Part shown: piece by piece, positions 1-6,245 of the stretch
Numbering within the stretch: position 1 is the stretch's first letter
Layout of the letters: the number at the start of each line of letters is the position of its first letter
NCBI GenBank assembly: GCA_030917105.1
Contig: JAUPVI010000041.1
Location: 1-8,235 of the forward strand
Length of the DNA: 8,235 nucleotides
Direction: 5' to 3'
DNA from: Candidatus Babelota bacterium
GTDB lineage: Bacteria; Babelota; Babeliae; Babelales; JAUPTZ01
The notes under the pieces: generated by a model
What the model saw: the letters and a program-made list of their open reading frames with translations, nothing else
The model's database searches: none
What the model was told of the DNA's origin: nothing
Made by a program: the position numbers and the translations under genes

Positions 1-1
1 C

Positions 2-196
2 TGGTGCAGCGGCACGGCATCGAGTGTTTTTGGGTTTATGTACTACATGCTTGCCTCGATTTTTACCTTTATTATTGGCCTTCTGCACAATGGCTCCGTC
101 TTGGTTATGCCGTTGTACTTCTTTGCTATTAGTTGCAGTATGATGATGGTATTGTATATACTTAAAACCCGCGCTACAGAGCGGATAAAGTCATAA
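2..196 (+). CDS. MFS transporter, Bcr/CflA-like, C-terminal end (5' partial)
   Basis: This is the last 64 codons of a gene that enters from the left edge, read in the frame starting at base 2 and ending at TAA 194-196. The peptide begins WCSGTASSVFGFMYYMLAS and contains two hydrophobic segments (about residues 9-28 and 33-53) separated by a short GLLHNGS turn, with a basic tail KTRATERIKS. A GTASS motif at the start of a helix, followed by a helix-turn-helix hairpin and a short cytoplasmic basic tail, is how the last two of twelve helices look in major facilitator drug/H+ antiporters of the Bcr/CflA group. The protein would sit in the inner membrane and export small molecules. Substrate cannot be inferred. 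Only 20 bases separate it from the next gene on the same strand, so the three may share a transcript. The subfamily is less certain than the superfamily. Confidence 0.65.
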   Translation, partial: WCSGTASSVFGFMYYMLASIFTFIIGLLHNGSVLVMPLYFFAISCSMMMVLYILKTRATERIKS

Positions 197-206
197 ATAG
201 ATACAT

Positions 207-212
207 AGGAGG
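207..212 (+). promoter_or_regulatory. Ribosome binding site deciding a GTG start
   Basis: A perfect AGGAGG stands four bases before GTG 217. It lies 25 bases from the next in-frame ATG at 238, so it supports the GTG start. That start also keeps the lysine-led signal peptide intact. Confidence 0.7.
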
Positions 213-216
213 CTGG

Positions 217-834
217 GTGACGGCTAAAATTATATGTATGTGGTGTATGCTGAGCATGGTAGGGGGAATCTCTCCGGCTAGCGAGAGAGGCCTGTCCAGC
301 AAGGAAAGTAATCGAGTATACGGGCCACTCACAGAGCGCAAGGCCTTGAAGATAGAGGTCAGGGAGCTTGAGTTTGATATTGCTCGACTGAAGGCCTTGA
401 AATCTACAAAGGCGTTGCTTATCACGCGGAGTGCTACTGCACGACTTGAATCGTTGGATCAACCCCGCAGAAAGTCTGAAATGCAAGGCAGTGGGCTGCA
501 GAAGGCTTTTCATGCGGTGGTTTTTTTTAATGCATTAGAAATGCTTACTAATCAGAAGAATTATAAAAAGATCTTTTTTGGTAAAGATGAGAATGGACGT
601 AATTTTTTGAAGCGTGTGTTTCGGGATAAGGATACGGCAATAGCAGCGGTCCGTCTTTTTGGCCCGGCCGTTTTATGGTTTTTCCTTGTGCGCCATACGA
701 AACCATCTCCTGCCGCGATGAACGACGCTGAAACAAGGTATCAAGATGTACTGGATAAAGTGGCGGCTGAAGATGCAGCTCATCAGCAACAATTAGCTAC
801 TTTGGTACAAAAATATGAGGGTGATGAGTCATGA
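217..834 (+). CDS. Small membrane-hairpin protein with signal peptide (paralogue 1)
   Basis: This is a 205-residue protein of a family I do not recognise. It starts with GTG behind AGGAGG. Residues 1-21 look like a signal peptide (K4, hydrophobic 5-17, possible cleavage after SPA at 19-21). Residues 37-80 are charged and heptad-like with repeated KALK, suggesting a coiled coil. A moderately hydrophobic segment follows (about 95-110), then a basic loop (111-140) and a clear membrane helix (about 141-160). The tail (165-200) is again helical and coiled-coil-like. The positive-inside rule puts the basic loop in the cytoplasm and both coiled coils outside. Residues 116-146 carry the motif IFFGKDENGRNFLKR followed by VFRDKDTAI. 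This block matches the next gene product at 20 of 31 positions with no gap. The stop overlaps the start of that gene (ATGA), so the pair is probably translated together. A run of eight T (531-538) encodes VFF before the loop. Confidence 0.75.
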   Translation: MTAKIICMWCMLSMVGGISPASERGLSSKESNRVYGPLTERKALKIEVRELEFDIARLKALKSTKALLITRSATARLESLDQPRRKSEMQGSGLQKAFHAVVFFNALEMLTNQKNYKKIFFGKDENGRNFLKRVFRDKDTAIAAVRLFGPAVLWFFLVRHTKPSPAAMNDAETRYQDVLDKVAAEDAAHQQQLATLVQKYEGDES

Positions 835-1340
835 AAAACATGCGAATTTTATTGCTTTTTTCATGCATGAGCATGTGTGGAGTACAGGGGCAGACTCGTT
901 TTGATGTTTACTCTGCGGAAGACAAGTACCAGGATGCGGTTTCTTTTACCACCTCTGTGACTTTGTTGGCGCTGATAAATGTTTTGCAGATGAAGATTTC
1001 GAATCATATCGATTTTAAGAATATTTTTTTTGGTGAAGACGAGCATGGGCGCGGTTTTTTGAAGCGGTTGTTTAATGATAAAGAGACGGCTATTACGACG
1101 CTGCGCGTATCGTCCTCAGTGCTATTTCCGCTTCTTGCTTATTATGTGCAGAGAAAGGCATGGACAAAGGTAGTAGCAGCGCGTGAAAAAGCTAAAGAAT
1201 CGTCGAGCGCTTTCAGCGCATTAACGGAGGATTTGCGTAGTGATAAGGCAAAAATAAAGCGACTTATAACCCAACTTCAGGAAAAATCAGATGAAAAAGC
1301 GGCTCGATTGGCTATATTGTCAAAGAACACGCGAGAATAA
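831..1340 (+). CDS. Small membrane-hairpin protein with signal peptide (paralogue 2)
   Basis: This is a 169-residue protein, paralogous to the upstream gene product. ATG 831 overlaps the previous stop by four bases and has GAGGGTGAT (817-825) as an extended ribosome-binding site. Residues 1-20 form a signal peptide (MKNMRILLLF, possible cleavage after VQG). A hydrophobic segment at about 36-54 is followed by the loop 57-87 and a second helix at about 88-106. A long charged, coiled-coil-like tail fills 108-165. The loop contains IFFGEDEHGRGFLKR and LFNDKETAI, aligned to residues 116-146 of its neighbour. Compared with paralogue 1 it lacks the N-terminal coiled-coil segment of about 55 residues. 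The predicted topology is the same: cytoplasmic loop, external tail. Two related hairpin proteins from one coupled unit suggest a hetero-oligomer in the membrane, but that is inference. Eight T in a row (1024-1031) encode the IFF of the motif. Function unknown. Confidence 0.75.
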   Translation: MKNMRILLLFSCMSMCGVQGQTRFDVYSAEDKYQDAVSFTTSVTLLALINVLQMKISNHIDFKNIFFGEDEHGRGFLKRLFNDKETAITTLRVSSSVLFPLLAYYVQRKAWTKVVAAREKAKESSSAFSALTEDLRSDKAKIKRLITQLQEKSDEKAARLAILSKNTRE

Positions 1341-1397
1341 AATGCAGCGACGAGAGAAAGAGCCTGCGATGTTGAGCAAAGGTTCTACTATTCCGTA

Positions 1398-1841
1398 CTA
1401 ATTTACGCCGCTTTCTGAATTGGTTTCACTATTGAATAGCGCTTCATACAGAACCCGCTGCGTCGGCGACTGGATGCTTTGGATTTCATTCATGTCTACT
1501 TCTTTTTGATGCGCGGTGCAATTTGGTGCATGATGACGATGGGAACCAGCGCGGCTCCCGCGAGCTTTCTTTTTCGAGCGGCGCGCAGCAAGGAAAGAGT
1601 CATCCGAGTGCCCACTGATCTGGAGATTGTGTTCGATAAAGCGCATGAAGTTGCTGAGAGTCTCGTATAATTTGTTAGAAGAAACAGTGATTTGCGTGTC
1701 TTGCGAAAGCGCAATGAGTTTCTCGCGAAGGTCAGTGTCGACAGTTTGCGCGATGAAGGCTGCAAATGCATCACTTTTATATTTTAAAACCCACTGCATA
1801 AATGTAATGAGCTCTATGGATATCGTCAATTGAGTGGACAT
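1398..1841 (-). CDS. Hypothetical protein with basic central linker
   Basis: This is a 147-residue protein that I do not recognise. ATG at 1841 is preceded by AAGGAGG (1854-1848) at a six-base spacing, strong evidence that it is a real gene rather than a shadow. Residues 1-73 appear helical with alternating hydrophobics (LITFMQWVLKYK, KLYETLSNFMRFIEH). Residues 86-114 form a disordered-looking linker rich in Arg, Lys, Ser and His (RRSKKKARGSR and HRHH). Residues 115-147 are a polar, partly helical tail. There is no signal peptide or membrane helix, so it is probably cytoplasmic. The basic linker could contact nucleic acid or an acidic partner, but no known binding motif is visible. It is the last gene of the leftward block, about 107 bases downstream of the secreted protein gene. 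It converges with the hairpin-protein pair across a 57-base gap in which I see no terminator. Confidence 0.65.
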   Translation of the reverse strand: MSTQLTISIELITFMQWVLKYKSDAFAAFIAQTVDTDLREKLIALSQDTQITVSSNKLYETLSNFMRFIEHNLQISGHSDDSFLAARRSKKKARGSRAGSHRHHAPNCTAHQKEVDMNEIQSIQSPTQRVLYEALFNSETNSESGVN

Positions 1842-1847
1842 GGTGGT

Positions 1848-1854
1848 CCTCCTT
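1848..1854 (-). promoter_or_regulatory. Ribosome binding site of the basic-linker protein gene
   Basis: AAGGAGG reads leftward and ends six bases before ATG 1841. This is the best ribosome-binding site in the window. It fixes the start and argues that the gene is translated. Confidence 0.75.
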
Positions 1855-1948
1855 GTAAAAGATGCACGACGAAATAAACCTGTCGGTTAAGTCTTTACCA
1901 AGATGACCAGAAAAGTCATTAAGTTAGTGAAAATAGTTTCAAACGATG

Positions 1949-2431
1949 TTATTTGCTGTTTCCTTGGAATGCATTCATCAAAAAGGCGGTAAATTCGGCT
2001 TCTTCTTGCGGAGAAAGCTGCACCGGTGGTAAGTTTTCGAATGCTTCAAGGTCATCATCGCCATAATACTCATCATCGTAGTCTTCATCAAGTACCGCCT
2101 GCAAATCGGCCAAAAATTGCTGAGAATTTTCTGGAGTTAGCTGCTGTGTTGGAACTGGTGGTGTTGGTGCTGTCTTTTCTTCTCCCACCGGTGCGGGGGT
2201 AGAAATTTGTTTTTGCGGGTTTTTTGAGTCATCAATGCTCGGTAAATAGACCCACTGTGTCGCTTGTTGCCACGCGGAGCCAATAACGCGCTTTTTTGGT
2301 GCGGGAGGTGTTTTACTGAGGGATAGCGATTCTGCTTTGGTGGTATCAAGTGTCGCCGCTGGAACGGGACTGGCGGGCGATGCCACGATTGGAAGAAGTG
2401 AAAAGAGAAGTAATTGGAGAAGTAAAAGCAT
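1949..2431 (-). CDS. Secreted Pro-rich protein with acidic patch
   Basis: This is a 160-residue protein of unknown family. I chose ATG at 2431 because AGGGG (2441-2437) lies five bases before it. An in-frame TTG at 2452 would add seven residues but has no ribosome-binding site. Residues 1-18 are almost purely hydrophobic and read as a signal peptide with cleavage near VAS/PAS, though no lysine or arginine precedes the core. The mature part is low in predicted structure. Residues 19-47 and 77-104 are Pro/Thr/Ala/Val-rich linkers. Residues 46-66 (KKRVIGSAWQQATQWVYLP) could form a small folded element. Residues 106-131 carry a very acidic stretch, DEDYDDEYYGDDD, before a short helical tail rich in Glu and Phe. 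It is probably periplasmic or surface-exposed. The acidic tyrosine-rich patch could bind cations or a basic partner, which is inference. It lies between the ankyrin gene and the basic-linker gene, on the same strand. Confidence 0.7.
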   Translation of the reverse strand: MLLLLQLLLFSLLPIVASPASPVPAATLDTTKAESLSLSKTPPAPKKRVIGSAWQQATQWVYLPSIDDSKNPQKQISTPAPVGEEKTAPTPPVPTQQLTPENSQQFLADLQAVLDEDYDDEYYGDDDLEAFENLPPVQLSPQEEAEFTAFLMNAFQGNSK

Positions 2432-2542
2432 GAAAACCCCTGTAATAACCAACTTTTATGGATACAGGGTATAGCTTAGCAGCAGGGGAGTCGTTTGACA
2501 ACCGGGTGTCTGGGTAAACCAGGGCAAACGCTGCCCCGCCCG

Positions 2543-3235
2543 TTACTCTCGATCAAATAGCGCAAAAAGCGCAAACCGCATCAACTCTTGCCGTTGCTTT
2601 TCTGGCAACCGGGTAAACGGCTCGTTTCCTTTGATATCAATCAAATCAAGGCGGGCACCGGCTTTAATGAGTATATGGGCAAATTGTATGTACAGAGAGC
2701 CGGCCTTGCCGTGAAGGTGGAGTGGTGTTTGCCCGAGGTCGTTTTGAGCGTCAACCTGTGCTCCAGCGATAAGGAGTATATGCGCCATTTTTAATGTTTT
2801 GGGGGTCAAATGGGTTGCTATTACATGAAGAGGCGTGTTGCCGTATTCATCTGGAATGACCGGGTTAGCGCCACGGGTGAGCAAAAAAGTGACCGTTTCT
2901 ACGTCACGGTTTAAAATAGCTGCAACGATAGGGGATAGCCCGCCACACAAAGCGTTGATATTTGCACCTTGCGCGATAATGCGGGCTATCATTTGAGGGA
3001 TACATTTATTCTGAACGGCGCTTAAAAGCGCTTCGTCGAGAGTTTTTTGTGCTGAATACAACGCGGCTTGGACTTTTGGTGAGCTCTGCAAGTCGGTTGC
3101 GCTGCCCAGCGGCCCCTCATGAATTTCATGAATTGAACGCTGGCGATATACCAGCTGTTGCCCTAGCGCGTCACTACAAAGGTAGGCCGGCGCAGGTAAC
3201 TGCACTTTTTTACGTTTCATTATACGTTTCTCCAT
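2543..3235 (-). CDS. Ankyrin-repeat protein
   Basis: This is a 230-residue protein made mostly of ankyrin repeats, which act as protein-binding scaffolds. Repeat units run approximately 65-96 (degenerate, IIAQGANINAL), 97-128 (LSPIVAAI, LLTRGANPVIP), 129-164 (YGNTPLHVIA, LLIAGAQVDAQ), 165-199 (LGQTPLHLHG, LIKAGARLDLI) and a decayed capping unit at 200-225. TPLH in units three and four is the classic ankyrin signature. Residues 1-64 are not repeat-like, and the first ten are strongly basic with no hydrophobic core, so no Sec signal is visible. ATG 3235 follows GAGG at four bases. A second ATG at 3220 is also possible and would remove five residues. It is the first gene of the leftward block and is divergent from sbcC. 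Ankyrin proteins are frequent in host-associated bacteria and can be secreted effectors, but nothing in this sequence shows secretion. Confidence 0.9.
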   Translation of the reverse strand: MEKRIMKRKKVQLPAPAYLCSDALGQQLVYRQRSIHEIHEGPLGSATDLQSSPKVQAALYSAQKTLDEALLSAVQNKCIPQMIARIIAQGANINALCGGLSPIVAAILNRDVETVTFLLTRGANPVIPDEYGNTPLHVIATHLTPKTLKMAHILLIAGAQVDAQNDLGQTPLHLHGKAGSLYIQFAHILIKAGARLDLIDIKGNEPFTRLPEKQRQELMRFALFALFDRE

Positions 3236-3283
3236 TTTTCCTCAAGAGCCGGATGTGTTAGTCCCAACGCTTGATATGTTCTT

Positions 3284-3313
3284 AGTATGTAGATGAACTA
3301 TTCTTATTGTAAA
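3284..3313 (-). promoter_or_regulatory. Candidate promoter for the ankyrin gene
   Basis: Reading leftward, TTTACA (3313-3308) and CATACT (3289-3284) are spaced by 18 bases, about 50 bases before the ankyrin start. They match the sigma-70 boxes at five and four of six positions. In this AT-rich stretch such matches arise easily by chance, and the host's promoter consensus is unknown. Confidence 0.3.
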
Positions 3314-3357
3314 TAGTATTTGAAAAATAAGCCTAGAATGAACGTTTTTTCGCTTTT

Positions 3358-3363
3358 TATAAT
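3358..3363 (+). promoter_or_regulatory. Candidate -10 box upstream of sbcC
   Basis: A perfect TATAAT lies 85 bases before the sbcC start in the divergent intergenic region (3236-3448). No convincing -35 box sits 16-19 bases upstream (AGAATG or TAGAAT occupies that place). Apart from this and the leftward candidate, I see nothing else in the 213-base gap. Confidence 0.2.
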
Positions 3364-3448
3364 GAGGGGGTGTGGTGTCGTCGCGGGAAGACTTGCGCTC
3401 TTTGCCGTATTGCCTATAAACTGGGCGCCATAAACCAAAAAGGACCGT

Positions 3449-6169
3449 ATGATCCCGCATCAAATAACGCTTTACAACTTTCTGAGTTACGGGGCAACTC
3501 CCCAACTCATCTCATTTGAAGGCTACAGCCTTATCTGCCTCTCCGGCCGCAACGGTCATGGCAAATCGGCCCTGCTTGATGCTATGACCTGGGCATTGTG
3601 GGGGCAGGCTCGTAAGACAACCGGGACGGCAAAGCCTGACGAAGGCTTGTTGCGCCTCGGGGCTCGCTCGATGATGGTGATGTTTGAATTTTATGTTGAT
3701 GCCCGACTCTACCGCGTGCGGCGTGAGTTAACTATGCGGCCGGGGAATAAGCCGTATGTAACCCTTGATATTAGCGTTTATGATACGCAGGCCGAGCAGT
3801 TTCACAGCCTAACCGACAAAACAATTCGTCAGACGCAAGAGGTTATTAATCGTATTCTAGGCCTTGAATATGACACGTATGTGAATTCTGCGTATTTGCG
3901 ACAGGGCAATGCTAATGAATTTTCTCAAAAGTCGCCAAAAGATCGAAAAAAGATTCTGACTGCTATTCTGGGGATTGATAAGTACGATGCGCTGCAAACT
4001 CGTGCGCTTGAACGTGCCCGTGACTATAGCGCGCAAGTAGCAGTCTTAAAAGAGCTTATCCTCTGTGACGAACAGGAACTTGCGACCTATGATGCAGTCG
4101 TATTGCAGGAGCAGATTGTGACGGCTGATGTTGTGCGGTGTATGAATGAAATTGCCGTTCAAGAAAAAGATCGGGCGATACTTCAGGAATCGTACGCACA
4201 GTATACTGCCAAACAACGAGAGTATCAGTTGCGAACAGAAAGCTTTGCGCAGGAGCATGCGGCGTTGAATGCGCAGCGGCGTGCGTGGGGTGCGATAGTG
4301 GCTGCCTATCGGCGCGATGTGGCGGTAACCCGGGGACTTTTGAGTCGGGGGCAAATTCAAGAATGGCTGTCACAACTACGGGCCCAAGAAATGGCGGCAC
4401 GTGGACTGCAGCGCGAAACGTTGGCACTGCAGCAACAGGCAATGGTGGTAGAGAAAAGCATTTTTATGCGGGAGCAAAAACTGCAGCAGGAATTAGCTAT
4501 TGCACAGCATGAACTAACGCAAAAATTGCAGGCGGCTGACCTTGCCTGTCAGCAGGCACGAGGCTTTGAAAAGCAGCTGCGTACTCAGCGAGAGCAGCTT
4601 CTTGCTGAAATTGCGATTATTACTCGCCAGCAGGAAGATGGAGGGCGTGAAGTGGCTCGCCTAACAGAAGAGATGGCTGCATATACGTTGGTTCGTAATC
4701 GCTTTGAAAAGAGAAAAACCTTTTATAATACCTATGTTCCCCGCATGCGATGGCTGGGTGGGCAGCAGCAAGAATTGAGCCATAAAGCGGCAATGGTGGG
4801 TGATGAAAGCCCGAGCTGCCCACTGTGTGAGCAGATGCTCTCATCCAAGCGCAAGCAATTTTTGCAAGAAAAACTTCATAAAGAGGCCGGTATTGTAGCC
4901 CATCAAGCAACACGGTTGCAGCGAGTTCTGGAATCGCTCAAGACATTGTTGATTCAAGATCATGCCAAGGTAAAAGAGGGAGAGGTACTTCAAAGCGCGT
5001 TACAAACTGCGTGTGGCCAGCAAGAAGTCAATGCCGCTCGGCATGCTCATTTGCAGGTGCGGTTGATGTCGGTTGATGAGGCTCTCGCCAAAGCAACCAG
5101 CGAGGCGACAATGCTGCAGGAACGGCTTGCTTTGGTAGTGGCCGAAAAAAGTAAATTTGAACTCGATGCTCGTGAATTATTGGTGCACGACTCTGAGTTG
5201 GTGCAATTGCGACAGAAAGAAAAAGAAGTTGGGCTACAGCGAGCGAATATTGCATATGATGAGCAGCGACACGCCTTGTTGGAACAAGAGATTGCTGCTG
5301 CTGAAAAGCAGGCAGTAGAAATAGAACGGCTTGATGAGCGCCGGGCTCAGCTGGCGTCGCAACGGGCGGATATTGACGCCCAGCGTCGGCAGATCAAGGA
5401 GTCGGCGCGGCTCTTGGTAGAAAAAGAAGCAGCGCTGTGCGCTTTGTTGCCAAGTGAAGCAGAACGGGTACGTCTGACAATGGCGCTTGCTGAAATTGAA
5501 AAAAAGGGAGCGGCGCTGCGCCAGCAAAAAGAAGATGCAGTTAAAAAACAAGGGCAGGTGACGGCACAACGCATGCGGCTCGATGAGCAGAAAAAGCAAA
5601 TGGTGCTGCGGGCAGCGGAAGTGGCGGCCCTGGAGGCTCGCCAATATGATTGCGTTGCGCTGGCGCAAGCCTGGAGTAAAAATGGTATTCAGGCTTTGCT
5701 TATTGAGCAAGCGATTCCTGAGATTGAATTTGAAGCCAATGAATTGTTATCCCGTTTGAGTAGCAACCAAGCTCACGTCTTTATTGAGTCGCTTCGTGAT
5801 CTCAAGCGGGGCGGTGCGCGTGAAACTCTTGATATTAAAATTGCTGATGTCATGGGGGTGCGGCCGTATGAAATGTTCTCTGGTGGCGAGGCATTCCGCA
5901 TAGACTTTGCCTTGCGTATTGCCATTTCTAAACTGCTTGCTAAACGGGCTGGTGCCCATCTGCAAATTCTTATCATCGACGAGGGCTTTGGCTCTCAGGA
6001 TGAAGAAGGTCTTGCTCAGTTGATGCAGGCGCTATACGCAGTGCAGGAAGATTTTGCCAAAATTATTGTGGTGACTCACCTGCCAACTTTTAAAGAGAAC
6101 TTCCCCGTACACTTTATTGTGGAGAAGGGGGCTGCGGGCTCGATTGTGTCGGTTGAACAACGAGGCTAA
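3449..6169 (+). CDS. sbcC: SbcC/Rad50-type DNA repair ATPase
   Basis: This 906-residue SMC-like ATPase is the Rad50-type partner of the SbcD/Mre11 nuclease, which tethers DNA ends and opens hairpins during double-strand break repair. The N-terminal half-domain has MIPHQITLYNFLSYG, Walker A GRNGHGKS (33-40) and the Q-loop glutamine at 152. Long Gln/Glu/Ala-rich coiled coils fill about 185-445 and 470-735. They meet at the zinc hook CPLC (457-460), almost exactly mid-protein. The C-terminal half has the family motif NGIQALLIE (745-753), the ABC signature FSGGE (810-814), Walker B ILIIDE (D844, E845), a D-loop GSQD (848-851) and switch histidine 877. All catalytic parts are present, so it should be functional. 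It is somewhat shorter than E. coli SbcC (about 1,050 residues) because of shorter coils. ATG 3449 follows AAAAAGGA at four bases. The usual adjacent sbcD is absent: upstream lies only intergenic DNA and a divergent gene. Confidence 0.95.
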   Translation: MIPHQITLYNFLSYGATPQLISFEGYSLICLSGRNGHGKSALLDAMTWALWGQARKTTGTAKPDEGLLRLGARSMMVMFEFYVDARLYRVRRELTMRPGNKPYVTLDISVYDTQAEQFHSLTDKTIRQTQEVINRILGLEYDTYVNSAYLRQGNANEFSQKSPKDRKKILTAILGIDKYDALQTRALERARDYSAQVAVLKELILCDEQELATYDAVVLQEQIVTADVVRCMNEIAVQEKDRAILQESYAQYTAKQREYQLRTESFAQEHAALNAQRRAWGAIVAAYRRDVAVTRGLLSRGQIQEWLSQLRAQEMAARGLQRETLALQQQAMVVEKSIFMREQKLQQELAIAQHELTQKLQAADLACQQARGFEKQLRTQREQLLAEIAIITRQQEDGGREVARLTEEMAAYTLVRNRFEKRKTFYNTYVPRMRWLGGQQQELSHKAAMVGDESPSCPLCEQMLSSKRKQFLQEKLHKEAGIVAHQATRLQRVLESLKTLLIQDHAKVKEGEVLQSALQTACGQQEVNAARHAHLQVRLMSVDEALAKATSEATMLQERLALVVAEKSKFELDARELLVHDSELVQLRQKEKEVGLQRANIAYDEQRHALLEQEIAAAEKQAVEIERLDERRAQLASQRADIDAQRRQIKESARLLVEKEAALCALLPSEAERVRLTMALAEIEKKGAALRQQKEDAVKKQGQVTAQRMRLDEQKKQMVLRAAEVAALEARQYDCVALAQAWSKNGIQALLIEQAIPEIEFEANELLSRLSSNQAHVFIESLRDLKRGGARETLDIKIADVMGVRPYEMFSGGEAFRIDFALRIAISKLLAKRAGAHLQILIIDEGFGSQDEEGLAQLMQALYAVQEDFAKIIVVTHLPTFKENFPVHFIVEKGAAGSIVSVEQRG

Positions 6170-6187
6170 TACCCCGCGCTCTTGCTT

Positions 6188-6232
6188 TTTGCCTCACAAT
6201 TTGTGCATACTATGCAAGAACTGTGAGGTAAA
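6188..6232. repeat. Long imperfect inverted repeat between sbcC and the ATPase gene
   Basis: The arms 6188-6209 and 6211-6232 pair around a single central C (6210). Of 22 positions, 18 are Watson-Crick, two G-T and two mismatched. The inner six pairs (TGCATA/TATGCA) and the outer CCTCACA/TGTGAGG are perfect. As DNA it could be a protein-binding palindrome. As RNA it is a strong stem in the leader of the downstream gene. No T-run follows it on either strand, so it is not a standard terminator. Confidence 0.75.
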
Positions 6233-6240
6233 TTGTGGGG
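6192..6240 (+). promoter_or_regulatory. Candidate translation-control switch before the ATPase gene
   Basis: CCTCACAATTT (6192-6202) forms the left arm of the inverted repeat, but it can also pair over 11 positions (ten Watson-Crick, one G-U) with AAATTGTGGGG (6230-6240). That second partner includes the only plausible, though weak, ribosome-binding site for ATG 6246. The two pairings are mutually exclusive, as in attenuators and riboswitch expression platforms. The function is inferred from base pairing only. I see no ligand-binding domain of known type. Confidence 0.3.
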
Positions 6241-6245
6241 TTGTT

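Noticed and set aside
340..401. Direct repeat AAGGCCTTGAA at 340-350 and 391-401
   Set aside because: It encodes repeated KALK within a coiled-coil segment and is explained by the protein sequence.
43..513. 156-codon frame on the minus strand opposite the transporter end and paralogue 1
   Set aside because: It overlaps two better supported genes and its product shows no domain or signal.
297..1597. 12-base direct repeat CAGCAAGGAAAG at 297-308 and 1586-1597
   Set aside because: The two copies lie in unrelated genes (one read in sense, one on the opposite strand) with no further similarity, so it is most likely chance.
1902..1920. ATGAC/GTCAT inverted repeat upstream of the basic-linker gene
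   Set aside because: Five pairs with a seven-base loop and no T-run. This is expected by chance in a 107-base gap, where I see nothing else.
2432..2452. TTG start at 2452 for the secreted protein
   Set aside because: No ribosome-binding site precedes it, whereas AGGGG stands five bases before ATG 2431.
2500..2542. GC-rich hairpins (GGGCA/TGCCC and CTGG/CCAG) after the ankyrin gene as a terminator
   Set aside because: Stems are only four to five pairs and no T-run follows on the minus strand, so termination is not supported.
3362..3433. 23-codon leader peptide frame upstream of sbcC
   Set aside because: Its ATG overlaps the candidate -10 box, it has no ribosome-binding site and its product shows no feature of note.
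4046..5710. Several open frames of 75-158 codons opposite sbcC
   Set aside because: They follow from the codon bias of the Gln/Glu/Ala-rich coiled-coil gene read backwards. They lack ribosome-binding sites, and the sense strand is unambiguously coding.
6117..6245. Extended N-terminus for the DUF4143 ATPase starting inside sbcC (TTG 6117)
   Set aside because: The extra 43 residues are Cys/Arg-rich, unlike the family, overlap sbcC by 53 bases and cover the inverted repeat. ATG 6246 gives a typical family start.
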